Both the position numbers and the translations under genes were made by a program. DNA of 64,000 nt from Lysobacter dokdonensis DS-58 (GTDB lineage: Bacteria; Pseudomonadota; Gammaproteobacteria; Xanthomonadales; Xanthomonadaceae). The stretch lies in the NCBI RefSeq assembly GCF_000770795.1, contig NZ_JRKJ01000005.1, forward strand, positions 1 through 64,000. The letters run 5' to 3'. The notes below the pieces were generated by a model. The model saw only the letters and a list, made by a program, of their open reading frames with translations. It was not told the origin of the DNA and searched no databases. Below are positions 53,098 through 64,000 of the stretch, piece by piece. Each line of letters begins with the position of its first letter. Positions within the stretch are counted from its first letter, which is position 1.

Positions 53098-53853
53098 TCA
53101 CTTGCCCAGGCGCGCGATCAACGCGCGCAAACCCTTCTGCGTATCGGGCGCGGTCCACGCGTCGACGAACGATTCGAGCTGGATGCGTTCGGGCTGCATC
53201 GCGGCGACGACATCCGTGCGCGAAATCGCGCGCGTGCGCAGCATCGGTTCGCGCGGCAACGCGACCAGGCCTTCGAGCCACAGGCGCGCGCGCGTGGCGA
53301 CTTCGTCGATGCCGGCGAGTTCGTCGACCATGCCGATGGCGAGCGCCTGCGCGCTTTCGATCATTTCACCGCCGACCAGCAAACGTTCCGCGCGATGCAG
53401 GCCGACGACGCGGCGCATCAAGTACTGGACGCCTTCGGGCGCGACCAGTCCGACCTGCGTTTCATTGAGGCCGAGGCGATACGGGCCTTCCGCCATGACG
53501 CGGTAGTCGCAGCACAACGCGAGCACGCAACCGCCCGCGGGCGCATGGCCGGCGAGGGCGGCGGCGACGGGGACCGGAGACTCCGCGAGTGCACGCGCTG
53601 CATCGAAGAACGCGGACCACGCCGACAGCAACGCCGCGCGATCCTCGCCGAGCGACAGCAGGAACGGTACGTCGAGGCCGGCGGAGAACACTTTCGGGCC
53701 GCCCGATAGCACGATGCCCTGCGCGCCGTCGCCGATCGCCTCGGCCAGTGCGTTGCGCAGGTCGTTGCAGAGCGCCGGATCGAGCGCGTTGACCGGCGCG
53801 CGCGCCAGCTTCAATTCGACGATGGGGCCGTGCGGGATGCGTTCGACGAGCAT
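53098..53853 (-). CDS. Enoyl-CoA hydratase/isomerase family protein
   Basis: A 251-residue crotonase-fold protein. The oxyanion elements KVFSAGLDVPFLLSL and GHAPAGGCVLALCCDYR are present, but the second catalytic Glu of hydratases is replaced around LNETQVGLVAPEGVQYLM, so isomerase or another chemistry is more likely. It is a distant paralogue of the hydratase at 49634. Confidence 0.85.
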   Translation of the reverse strand: MLVERIPHGPIVELKLARAPVNALDPALCNDLRNALAEAIGDGAQGIVLSGGPKVFSAGLDVPFLLSLGEDRAALLSAWSAFFDAARALAESPVPVAAALAGHAPAGGCVLALCCDYRVMAEGPYRLGLNETQVGLVAPEGVQYLMRRVVGLHRAERLLVGGEMIESAQALAIGMVDELAGIDEVATRARLWLEGLVALPREPMLRTRAISRTDVVAAMQPERIQLESFVDAWTAPDTQKGLRALIARLGK

Positions 53854-53896
53854 GCGGGCGGGTCCGACTTTTGGGGGCGAGCAGTATCATAGGCGC

Positions 53897-54346
53897 ATGA
53901 ACACTGTCCGCCGAATGCTCGCCATCCTCGCCCTGCTGTCCGCCGTGATCGCGACGCCCGCGTGCGCGCGCGGCAAGCCCGACGCGGCCTGCGTGCCGGT
54001 CGTGCGCGATGGCTGGATTCGCCTCGTGCCGGGCGGGATGCCGATGCATGCGGGCTTCGGCCGGTTCGAGAATCCGTGCGCAACCCCGGCGACGATCACC
54101 GGCGCGAAAAGCGCGTCGTACGCAAGCGTCGAGATGCACGAGACCAGGCTCGTGGATGGCGTGAGCCGCATGCGCGCGGTGCCGACGTTGCCGGTCGCGG
54201 CGAAGGGCAGCGCCGAGTTCAAGCCCGGCGGTTTGCACATGATGCTGATGGATCCCACGAAGCCGTTGAAGGCGGGGGACAAGGTCCGCATCGAATTCGC
54301 GCTGCAGGATGGGCGGGTGGTGCGCGGCGAATTCCTGGTGCGCTAA
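53897..54346 (+). CDS. Periplasmic copper chaperone PCu(A)C
   Basis: A 149-residue exported protein with a signal peptide ending at about TPACA (residue 24). The PCu(A)C copper motif H(M)x10Mx21HxM is seen as EMHETRLVDGVSRM followed by GGLHMMLM. These proteins deliver Cu(I) to cytochrome oxidase Cu(A). Its 3' end overlaps the convergent thioesterase gene by 4 bases. Confidence 0.9.
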   Translation: MNTVRRMLAILALLSAVIATPACARGKPDAACVPVVRDGWIRLVPGGMPMHAGFGRFENPCATPATITGAKSASYASVEMHETRLVDGVSRMRAVPTLPVAAKGSAEFKPGGLHMMLMDPTKPLKAGDKVRIEFALQDGRVVRGEFLVR

Positions 54347-54749
54347 GCGCGCGTCGCCATCTCGCGTACGCCGTCGGGCAACGGAATCGGGCGGCCGCTC
54401 TTCGGGTCGATCCACACCATCACGACGTGCCCGTCGGAGTAGAGCGTTCCGCCGTCGAGCGATTCGATGCGGTGCCCGACGGTCACGCTGCTGTTGCCCA
54501 CGCGGTCGGCGAACAGGCTGATCGCGATGTTCGACGGATACGGAATCGGCGCGCGGTAGTTGAGTTGCACCGCCGCGAGCAGCGGCATCATCGTGTCGCT
54601 CAACCATTCACGGCCGATGGATGCGAACCACTGGATGCGCGCTTCCTCGAGATACGTCAGGAAGTTGCTGTTGTTGACGTGGTTGAACGCGTCGAGATCG
54701 CGCCAGCGCGGCGCAATCTCCATGCGGAACAGCGGCGCGCGCTGCTCGC

Positions 54750-54753
<4 letters not shown>
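54343..54753 (-). CDS. Acyl-CoA thioesterase (4HBT hotdog family)
   Basis: A 136-residue hotdog-fold thioesterase. The 4HBT motif is [24 protein letters not shown] at about 16-40 (catalytic Asp in the DxFNHVNN loop, read here in part). The length is normal for YbgC/FadM-like proteins. Its start overlaps the uvrA stop (ATGA), so it is probably co-translated with uvrA. Confidence 0.93.
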
Positions 54754-57722
<2,969 letters not shown>

Positions 57723-57899
57723 CGAGTGTGAGATCCGGGGTGTGCGTTCGGAGCCGAACAGGGGAGCCTAGCGAGGTCCCAAGGTCGGGGCAAATCGACG
57801 GAAACCCAGCCTCCGGGCGGCCTCGGGCCGGCTGCCCGACCTGAAGCCATTCAGTCTGGGGGCACCCGGGAGGCCGGGTTGGGGAAATCGTGGGGTCGG

Positions 57900-57929
57900 T
57901 TGACCCTAACCGACTGAAACCCCTACAAT
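57900..57929 (+). promoter_or_regulatory. Sigma70 promoter for rplU-rpmA
   Basis: TTGACC (57900-57905) and TACAAT (57924-57929) are separated by 18 bases, 64 bases before the rplU start. The region back to the uvrA start (57723-57899) shows no other gene; no LexA box was recognised. Confidence 0.75.
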
Positions 57930-57993
57930 TCCGCTTCTGTTCGCCCTCGATGGCGGGCAGGCGACCACAATAACTACAGAGGAATGCCTGGTC

Positions 57994-58314
57994 ATGTACG
58001 CAGTACTGGTCACCGGCGGTAAGCAATACCGCGTGATGAAGGGCGAGACGCTCCGCGTCGAGCTGCTCGATGTCGAAGCCGGCAAGGAGATCACGTTCGA
58101 CAACGTGCTCATGCTGGGCGACGGCGAAGGCGTCAAGCTCGGCGACGCGCTCAAGGGCGCCAGCGTCACCGCCACCGTCAAGGGTCACGGCCGCGCCGAC
58201 AAGGTGCGCATCGTGAAGTTCCGCCGCCGCAAGCACCATCGCAAGCAGATGGGCCATCGGCAGCACTACACCGAAATCGAGATCACCGGCATCGCCGGTG
58301 GCGACAAGAAGTAA
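57994..58314 (+). CDS. rplU: 50S ribosomal protein L21
   Basis: A 106-residue protein of normal length. It begins [14 protein letters not shown] and carries [23 protein letters not shown], the L21 signature (read here in part). It precedes rpmA by 12 bases, the universal L21-L27 order. Confidence 0.98.
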   Translation: MYAVLVTGGKQYRVMKGETLRVELLDVEAGKEITFDNVLMLGDGEGVKLGDALKGASVTATVKGHGRADKVRIVKFRRRKHHRKQMGHRQHYTEIEITGIAGGDKK

Positions 58315-58326
58315 GGAGAGGCAGCC

Positions 58327-58581
58327 ATGGCACATAAAAAGGGCGTAGGTTCTTCGCGCAACGGCCGCGACTCCAATCCGAAGTACCTGGGCGTGAAGCT
58401 CTACGGCGGCCAGGCCGTCGAAGCCGGCAACATCATCGTTCGCCAGCGCGGTACGCAGTTCCACCCGGGTACGGGCGTCGGCCTCGGCCGCGACCACACC
58501 CTGTTCGCGCTGGTCGACGGCAAGGTCGCTTTCTCGACCAAGGGCCCGAACAAGCGCCGCACCGTCAGCATCGTCGAGTAA
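58327..58581 (+). CDS. rpmA: 50S ribosomal protein L27
   Basis: An 84-residue protein. [17 protein letters not shown], then GVKLYGGQ and [13 protein letters not shown], are diagnostic. AGGAG precedes the ATG. Confidence 0.98.
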   Translation: MAHKKGVGSSRNGRDSNPKYLGVKLYGGQAVEAGNIIVRQRGTQFHPGTGVGLGRDHTLFALVDGKVAFSTKGPNKRRTVSIVE

Positions 58582-58599
58582 CCTCGACGCGCCGGTGTC

Positions 58600-58633
58600 C
58601 GACGAGCCCCGCTCCGGCGGGGTTCGTCGTTTC
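58600..58633 (+). terminator. Hairpin terminator between rpmA and obgE
   Basis: CGACGAGCCCCGC pairs with GCGGGGTTCGTCG (one G-T pair) around a TCCG loop, followed by TTT. It may reduce read-through into obgE. Confidence 0.75.
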
Positions 58634-58636
58634 TGA

Positions 58637-59692
<1,056 letters not shown>

Positions 59693-59710
59693 GGTCTTTT
59701 CGAAGGCAAC

Positions 59711-59738
59711 AAAAAACCCCGCCGAGGCGGGGTTTTTC
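59711..59738. terminator. Bidirectional terminator between obgE and rpsT
   Basis: A perfect stem (AAAAACCCCGCC / GGCGGGGTTTTT overlapping a GAG loop) has U-tracts on both strands, serving obgE (+) and rpsT (-). Confidence 0.92.
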
Positions 59739-59762
59739 GAAGCTGCTGCGGCGCCGTTTGTA

Positions 59763-60032
59763 TCAGGCGGCCTGCAGGGCCTTGATGCGCGCCGTGAGGC
59801 GGCTCTTGTGGCGGGCGGCCTTGTTCTTGTGGATCAGGCCACGCGAGCTGAAACGGTCGAGAATCGGCTGCGCCACGACGAACGCGGCCTGGGCGGCGGC
59901 GGCGTCATTGGCGTCGAGCGCCTTCAGCACCTTCTTGACGGCGGTGCGCAGCATCGAGCGCTGAGCGGCGTTGCGAGCGTTGCGCACGACGGTCTGCTTG
60001 GCGCGCTTCTTGGCGGACTTGATATTGGCCAC
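59763..60032 (-). CDS. rpsT: 30S ribosomal protein S20
   Basis: An 89-residue helical protein beginning [13 protein letters not shown], with the start at GTG 60032 and AGGA upstream. Length and composition are typical. It is convergent with obgE through the shared terminator and divergent from murJ. Confidence 0.98.
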   Translation of the reverse strand: MANIKSAKKRAKQTVVRNARNAAQRSMLRTAVKKVLKALDANDAAAAQAAFVVAQPILDRFSSRGLIHKNKAARHKSRLTARIKALQAA

Positions 60033-60157
60033 GACGGGAATCCTGGGAACGAAACGATGTGGATGAACGGGAATCGGGGTGCGTGCGGGCCCAAGGCCGG
60101 CACGACGAAGCGCGGAAGTATGGGCGTTTCAGGGACTTGCGTCAACCGAGGGGGCGT

Positions 60158-61765
60158 ATGACCGCCCCGAGGATGATCCGGGGGCTGTTGTCCTTCGGCA
60201 GCATGACCATGGTCAGCCGCGTCTTCGGGCTGGTCCGGGACATGGTGATCAACGCCGTCTTCGGCGCCAACGCCATGACCGACGCCTTCTGGGTGGCCTT
60301 CCGCATCCCGAACTTCATGCGGCGGCTGTTCGCGGAGGGCTCGTTCTCCACCGCCTTCGTGCCCGTCTTCACGGAGATCAAGGAGAAGCGGACCCACGCC
60401 GAGCTGAAGGAACTGGTGTCGCGCACCGCGGGCACGCTGGGCGGGGTGCTCACCATCATCGTGGCCCTGGGCGTGATCTTCGCGCCGCAGGTCACGTTGC
60501 TGTTTTCGCCCGGTGCGTCGGACGAGCCGCAGAAGTTCGCGCTGACGGTCGATCTGCTGCGGCTGACGTTCCCGTTCCTGTTGTTCGTCTCGCTCACGGC
60601 GCTGGCCGCGGGCGCGCTCAACAGCTTCCACCGCTTCGGCATGCCGGCGCTGACGCCGGTGATCCTCAACATCTGCATGATCGCCGGCGCCGTGTGGCTC
60701 TCGCCGATGCTCGACGTGCCGATCCTCGCGCTGGGTTGGGCGATCCTCGCGGCCGGCGTGCTGCAGTTGCTGTTCCAGGTGCCGCAGCTGGCGAAGCTGG
60801 ATCTGCTCGCGATGCCGAAATGGGGCGCCAAACACCCCGACGTGCGCAAAGTGATGAAGCTGATGGTGCCGACGCTGTTCGGCTCTTCGGTCGCGCAGAT
60901 CAACCTGTTGCTCGATACGGTGATCGCGTCCCTGCTGATCGCCGGTTCGCAGACATGGCTCTCGCAGGCCGATCGCTTCCTCGAACTGCCGCTCGGCGTC
61001 TTCGGCGTCGCGCTCGGCACGGTGATCCTGCCCGCGCTCGCGCGCCATCACGTCAACACCGATCGCGCCGGGTTCTCGTCGGCGCTGGACTGGGGCCTGC
61101 GCACGACGCTGATCATCGCGGTGCCCGCCATGCTCGGCCTGATGTTGCTGTGCGTGCCGCTCGTATCGACGCTGTTCCAGCATGGCGCGTTCACCGCGTT
61201 CGATACGAAGATGGCCGCGCTGTCGGTGTTCGGCCTGGCCTTCGGCCTGCCGGCCTTCGCGCTGGTGAAGGTCGTGCTGCCGGCCTTTTATGCGCGGCAG
61301 GACACGAAAACCCCGGTGCGCGCGGGCGTGGCTTCGCTGGTCGCCAACATGGTCTTCAACGGCCTGTTCCTCGCTGTCCTCTATGTCCTGTGGGTCAAGC
61401 CCGAGCTGAAGCAGGGCCCGGTGCTGCACGCGTTGGCGCACACACCCGGCCTGCATTTCGCCCTGGGCCTGGCGAGCGCGGCGGCGAGCTACCTCAACCT
61501 GCTGCTGCTGTGGCGCTGGCTCCGGCAGGCGGGCGTCTACGAGCGCAAGCCCGGTTGGGGCAAGTTCCTGCTGCGGCTGGGCGTTGCGTGCGCGGCCATG
61601 ACGGCGGCACTGCTGCTCGGCCTCCACGTCGCACCGGATTTCACGCAGGTGGCGGTCGCGACCCGGATCGTGTGGCTCGCCGGGCTGGTGGGTGGCGGCG
61701 TGGCGGTCTACGGCATCGCGATGGTCGCGATGGGCTTCCGGGCGGCCGACCTCAGGGAACACTGA
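60158..61765 (+). CDS. murJ: Lipid II flippase MurJ
   Basis: A 535-residue inner-membrane protein with about 14 hydrophobic segments. The N-terminus SMTMVSRVFGLVRDMVIN and DAFWVAFRIPNFMRRLFAEG, plus FYARQDTKTPVR, are MurJ/MviN signatures; Arg residues of the central cavity are retained. GAGGGGG precedes ATG 60158. ribF follows by 20 bases. Confidence 0.96.
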   Translation: MTAPRMIRGLLSFGSMTMVSRVFGLVRDMVINAVFGANAMTDAFWVAFRIPNFMRRLFAEGSFSTAFVPVFTEIKEKRTHAELKELVSRTAGTLGGVLTIIVALGVIFAPQVTLLFSPGASDEPQKFALTVDLLRLTFPFLLFVSLTALAAGALNSFHRFGMPALTPVILNICMIAGAVWLSPMLDVPILALGWAILAAGVLQLLFQVPQLAKLDLLAMPKWGAKHPDVRKVMKLMVPTLFGSSVAQINLLLDTVIASLLIAGSQTWLSQADRFLELPLGVFGVALGTVILPALARHHVNTDRAGFSSALDWGLRTTLIIAVPAMLGLMLLCVPLVSTLFQHGAFTAFDTKMAALSVFGLAFGLPAFALVKVVLPAFYARQDTKTPVRAGVASLVANMVFNGLFLAVLYVLWVKPELKQGPVLHALAHTPGLHFALGLASAAASYLNLLLLWRWLRQAGVYERKPGWGKFLLRLGVACAAMTAALLLGLHVAPDFTQVAVATRIVWLAGLVGGGVAVYGIAMVAMGFRAADLREH

Positions 61766-61785
61766 TCGCTATACTCCCGCGTTCC

Positions 61786-62727
61786 ATGAGCAGGCTGTTC
61801 CGTGACGTCGAAGGCGGGCCTTTGTGCCCCCAAGGCAGCGTGGTCTGCATCGGCGCCTTCGACGGCCTGCATCTCGGCCATCGCGCGCTGGTGCGCCACG
61901 CGGTCGAGCGTGCGCGCGCGCTGGGCGCGCCCGCCGTCGCGCTGACCTTCGAGCCGCTGCCGCGCGAGTTCTTCGCGCAATCCGAACCCCCGCCGCGCCT
62001 CACGCTCGCCCGTGCAAAGTTCGAAGGCCTGCGCGATCTCGGCATCGACGTCGTCGGCCTGCTGCGCTTCGACGGCAGGCTGGCCTCGATGACCGCCGAA
62101 CGATTCGTCCGCGACATGTTGGTCGGCCGCCTCTCCGCGCGCGAAGTCTGGATCGGCCCCGACTTCCGGTTCGGCAAGGGCCGCGCCGGCGACCTCGCAT
62201 TGCTGCGCACGTTCGACGCATTTGAATCGCACGCGATCGACCCCATCCTCGTGGAAGGCGAACGCGTCTCCAGCACGCGCATCCGCGGCGCGCTGACGAC
62301 GGGCGACTTCGATACGGCGGCGCGGTTGTTGGGCCGCCGCTACGCGATCGACGGCCGCGTCGTGCGCGGCAAGCAACTGGGACGCACGCTCGGGTATCCG
62401 ACGGCGAACCTGCGCTACGGGCGTCGCCGTCCGCCGTTGCAGGGCATCTTCGCCACGCGCGTGCATGGCCTGGGCGGCGCGCCGATCGACTCGGTCTCCA
62501 GCTTCGGCACGCGCCCGACGGTCGCGGGCGTGGAGCCGTTGCTCGAAGCGCACCTGTTCGACTTCGACGGCGACCTGTACGGTCGCCGCATCAGCGTGGA
62601 ATTCGTGGCGCACTTGCGCGACGAACTCACCTTCACCGATTTGCCCGCGATGGTCGAACAGATCCATCGCGACGCGCGCCAGGCGCGCGAACTCCTCTCT
62701 TCCCTTTCGCAACAGGCGTGCGCGTGA
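61786..62727 (+). CDS. ribF: Bifunctional riboflavin kinase/FAD synthetase
   Basis: A 313-residue enzyme. The N-terminal FMN adenylyltransferase domain has [14 protein letters not shown] (HxGH-like) and [13 protein letters not shown]; the C-terminal kinase domain has [26 protein letters not shown], read in part. GTG of ileS overlaps its stop. Confidence 0.96.
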   Translation: MSRLFRDVEGGPLCPQGSVVCIGAFDGLHLGHRALVRHAVERARALGAPAVALTFEPLPREFFAQSEPPPRLTLARAKFEGLRDLGIDVVGLLRFDGRLASMTAERFVRDMLVGRLSAREVWIGPDFRFGKGRAGDLALLRTFDAFESHAIDPILVEGERVSSTRIRGALTTGDFDTAARLLGRRYAIDGRVVRGKQLGRTLGYPTANLRYGRRRPPLQGIFATRVHGLGGAPIDSVSSFGTRPTVAGVEPLLEAHLFDFDGDLYGRRISVEFVAHLRDELTFTDLPAMVEQIHRDARQARELLSSLSQQACA

Positions 62728-64000
62728 CCCAGGATTACAAGTCCACGATCCACTTGCCCGCGACGGATTTCCCGATGCGCGGCGACCTGCCCAAGCGCGA
62801 GCCCGAAACGCTCAAGCGCTGGGAGGCCTCCGGCCTTTACGCGCAGATCCGCGCCAAGGCCCAGGGCCGTCCGACGTTCGTGCTGCACGACGGCCCGCCG
62901 TACGCCAACGGCCCGATCCACATCGGCCACGCGGTCAACAAGGTGCTCAAGGACATCGTCGTGAAGTCCAAGCTCATCGCGGGCTTCGACGCGCCGTACG
63001 TGCCGGGTTGGGATTGCCACGGCCTGCCGATCGAGCTGGTCGTCGAGAAGAAGTTCGGCAAGGTCGGCGACAAGCTCGACGCCGACGCCTTCCGCGCCAA
63101 GTGCCGCGAATATGCCGCCGAGCAGATCGACGTGCAGCGCGGCGGCTTCAAGCGCCTGGGCATCGTCGGCGCGTGGGAAAACCCGTATCGCACGATGGAC
63201 TTCCGCTACGAAGCGGACATGCTGCGCTCGCTGGCGAAGATCATCGAACGCGGCCACCTGGCGCGCGGCGTGAAGCCGGTGCACTGGTGCTTCGATTGCG
63301 GTTCGGCGCTCGCCGAAGCGGAGATCGAATACCAGGACAAGGCGTCGCCAGCCATCGACGTCGCGTACCGCGCGAAGCAACCGCAATCGCTCGCCTCGGC
63401 GTTCGGCATCGCATTGCCCGAAGGCACCGACATCGCCGTGCCGATCTGGACGACGACGCCGTGGACGCTGCCCGCCAGCCTCGCGGTCACGCTGGGACCG
63501 GAACTCGACTACGTGCTGGTCGAAGGCCCGCAGCAGGGCGGCAAGCGCTTGTGGCTGGTGCTCGCCGAGGCGCTCGCGGAGCAGGCGCTCGCGCGTTACG
63601 GCGTGGAGGATTACGTCGTGCACGCCCGCGCGCAGGGCGTCGAACTCGAAGGCCAGCGTTTGCGCCATCCGTTCTACGACCGCGAGATCCCGCTGATCCT
63701 CGGCGACCATGTGTCGGCCGAAGACGGCACGGGGGCCGTGCACACCGCGCCGGGCCACGGCCAGGAAGACTTCGCGGTCGGCCTGCGTTACGGCCTGACC
63801 GATGCCTACACCGCGGCGCAGGTGAATCCCGTCGATGGCCGCGGTGTTTACCTGCCGTCGACGCCGGCGGCGAACGACACCACGCTCGCCGGCCTGCACA
63901 TCTGGAAGGCGAACGACGCGCTGGTCGAAGTGCTGCGCGGCAACGGCGCCTTGCTCGCGCACGCCACGCTCGTGCACAGCTATCCGCATTGCTGGCGCCA
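62724..64000 (+). CDS. ileS: Isoleucyl-tRNA synthetase (partial, runs off right edge)
   Basis: The gene begins at GTG 62724, overlapping the ribF TGA (GTGA), and is open at base 64000; 425 codons are present. It starts [18 protein letters not shown]. The class I HIGH motif is in [11 protein letters not shown] and [10 protein letters not shown] follows, with the editing domain ([26 protein letters not shown]) also visible. The KMSKS region lies beyond the window. Confidence 0.97.
   Translation, partial: MTQDYKSTIHLPATDFPMRGDLPKREPETLKRWEASGLYAQIRAKAQGRPTFVLHDGPPYANGPIHIGHAVNKVLKDIVVKSKLIAGFDAPYVPGWDCHGLPIELVVEKKFGKVGDKLDADAFRAKCREYAAEQIDVQRGGFKRLGIVGAWENPYRTMDFRYEADMLRSLAKIIERGHLARGVKPVHWCFDCGSALAEAEIEYQDKASPAIDVAYRAKQPQSLASAFGIALPEGTDIAVPIWTTTPWTLPASLAVTLGPELDYVLVEGPQQGGKRLWLVLAEALAEQALARYGVEDYVVHARAQGVELEGQRLRHPFYDREIPLILGDHVSAEDGTGAVHTAPGHGQEDFAVGLRYGLTDAYTAAQVNPVDGRGVYLPSTPAANDTTLAGLHIWKANDALVEVLRGNGALLAHATLVHSYPHCWR

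Noticed and set aside
57723-57899. LexA box upstream of uvrA
   Set aside because: No palindrome matching known xanthomonad or E. coli LexA consensus was seen.

Overview
The window is GC-rich, densely packed bacterial chromosome from a member of the Xanthomonadaceae/Lysobacteraceae (Lysobacter- or Luteimonas-like; the genus cannot be fixed from sequence alone). The evidence is the high GC with strong third-position bias, the housekeeping run rplU-rpmA-obgE / rpsT / murJ-ribF-ileS, a small gene resembling the Xanthomonadaceae XAC0095 family, and short GC-rich hairpin repeats scattered between genes. No rRNA gene, CRISPR array, integrase or transposase was recognised.

Region by region: (1) 1-12.8 kb is metabolic: a lipoprotein, a leucine-catabolism group on the minus strand (leucine dehydrogenase, isovaleryl-CoA dehydrogenase, thiolase), a TPR sulfotransferase, a MocR-type regulator divergent from a tightly coupled GST / metallo-hydrolase / cupin operon, and a fused acyl-CoA mutase (IcmF type). 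(2) 12.8-24 kb is an accessory island with lower GC and different codon use. It carries a reverse transcriptase-nitrilase fusion resembling defence-associated RTs of the DRT1/UG1 class, two small conserved genes, a structured RNA-like leader, a tRNA-like foldback element, a NYN/LOTUS protein, a NERD nuclease-like gene with a 12-G tract at its start coupled to a small membrane protein and a large YaaW-like protein, and a degenerate class III nucleotidyl-cyclase-like protein. (3) 24-37.7 kb mixes secreted and envelope proteins (PNGase A-like amidase, M14 carboxypeptidase with FG-GAP repeats, TonB-like periplasmic protein), YaeQ, a K+ channel, an orphan HsdR-N protein abutting a truncated RHS gene with its C-terminal tip and probable immunity genes, and tandem SpoIIAA-like paralogues. 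(4) 37.7-42.5 kb has a bestrophin-like channel, rlmB, RNase T, and an hvfABC-type RiPP operon whose precursor contains two EF-hands between its Cys motifs. (5) 42.6-48.6 kb is a phosphate-starvation locus (pstSCAB-phoU and an OprP-type porin), with Pho-box-like sites before both promoters. (6) 48.6-64 kb is housekeeping: nth, two enoyl-CoA hydratases, an FKBP-like protein, a NudL-type Nudix hydrolase, sulfurtransferase, PCu(A)C copper chaperone, thioesterase, uvrA, ribosomal genes, obgE, murJ, ribF and the start of ileS.

The strongest candidates for less-described biology are the RT-nitrilase island (with its leader RNA, tRNA-like element, YaaW fusion, cyclase-like gene and homopolymer switch) and the EF-hand-containing HvfA precursor. 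Functional statements are inferences from sequence read by eye; no database search was run.
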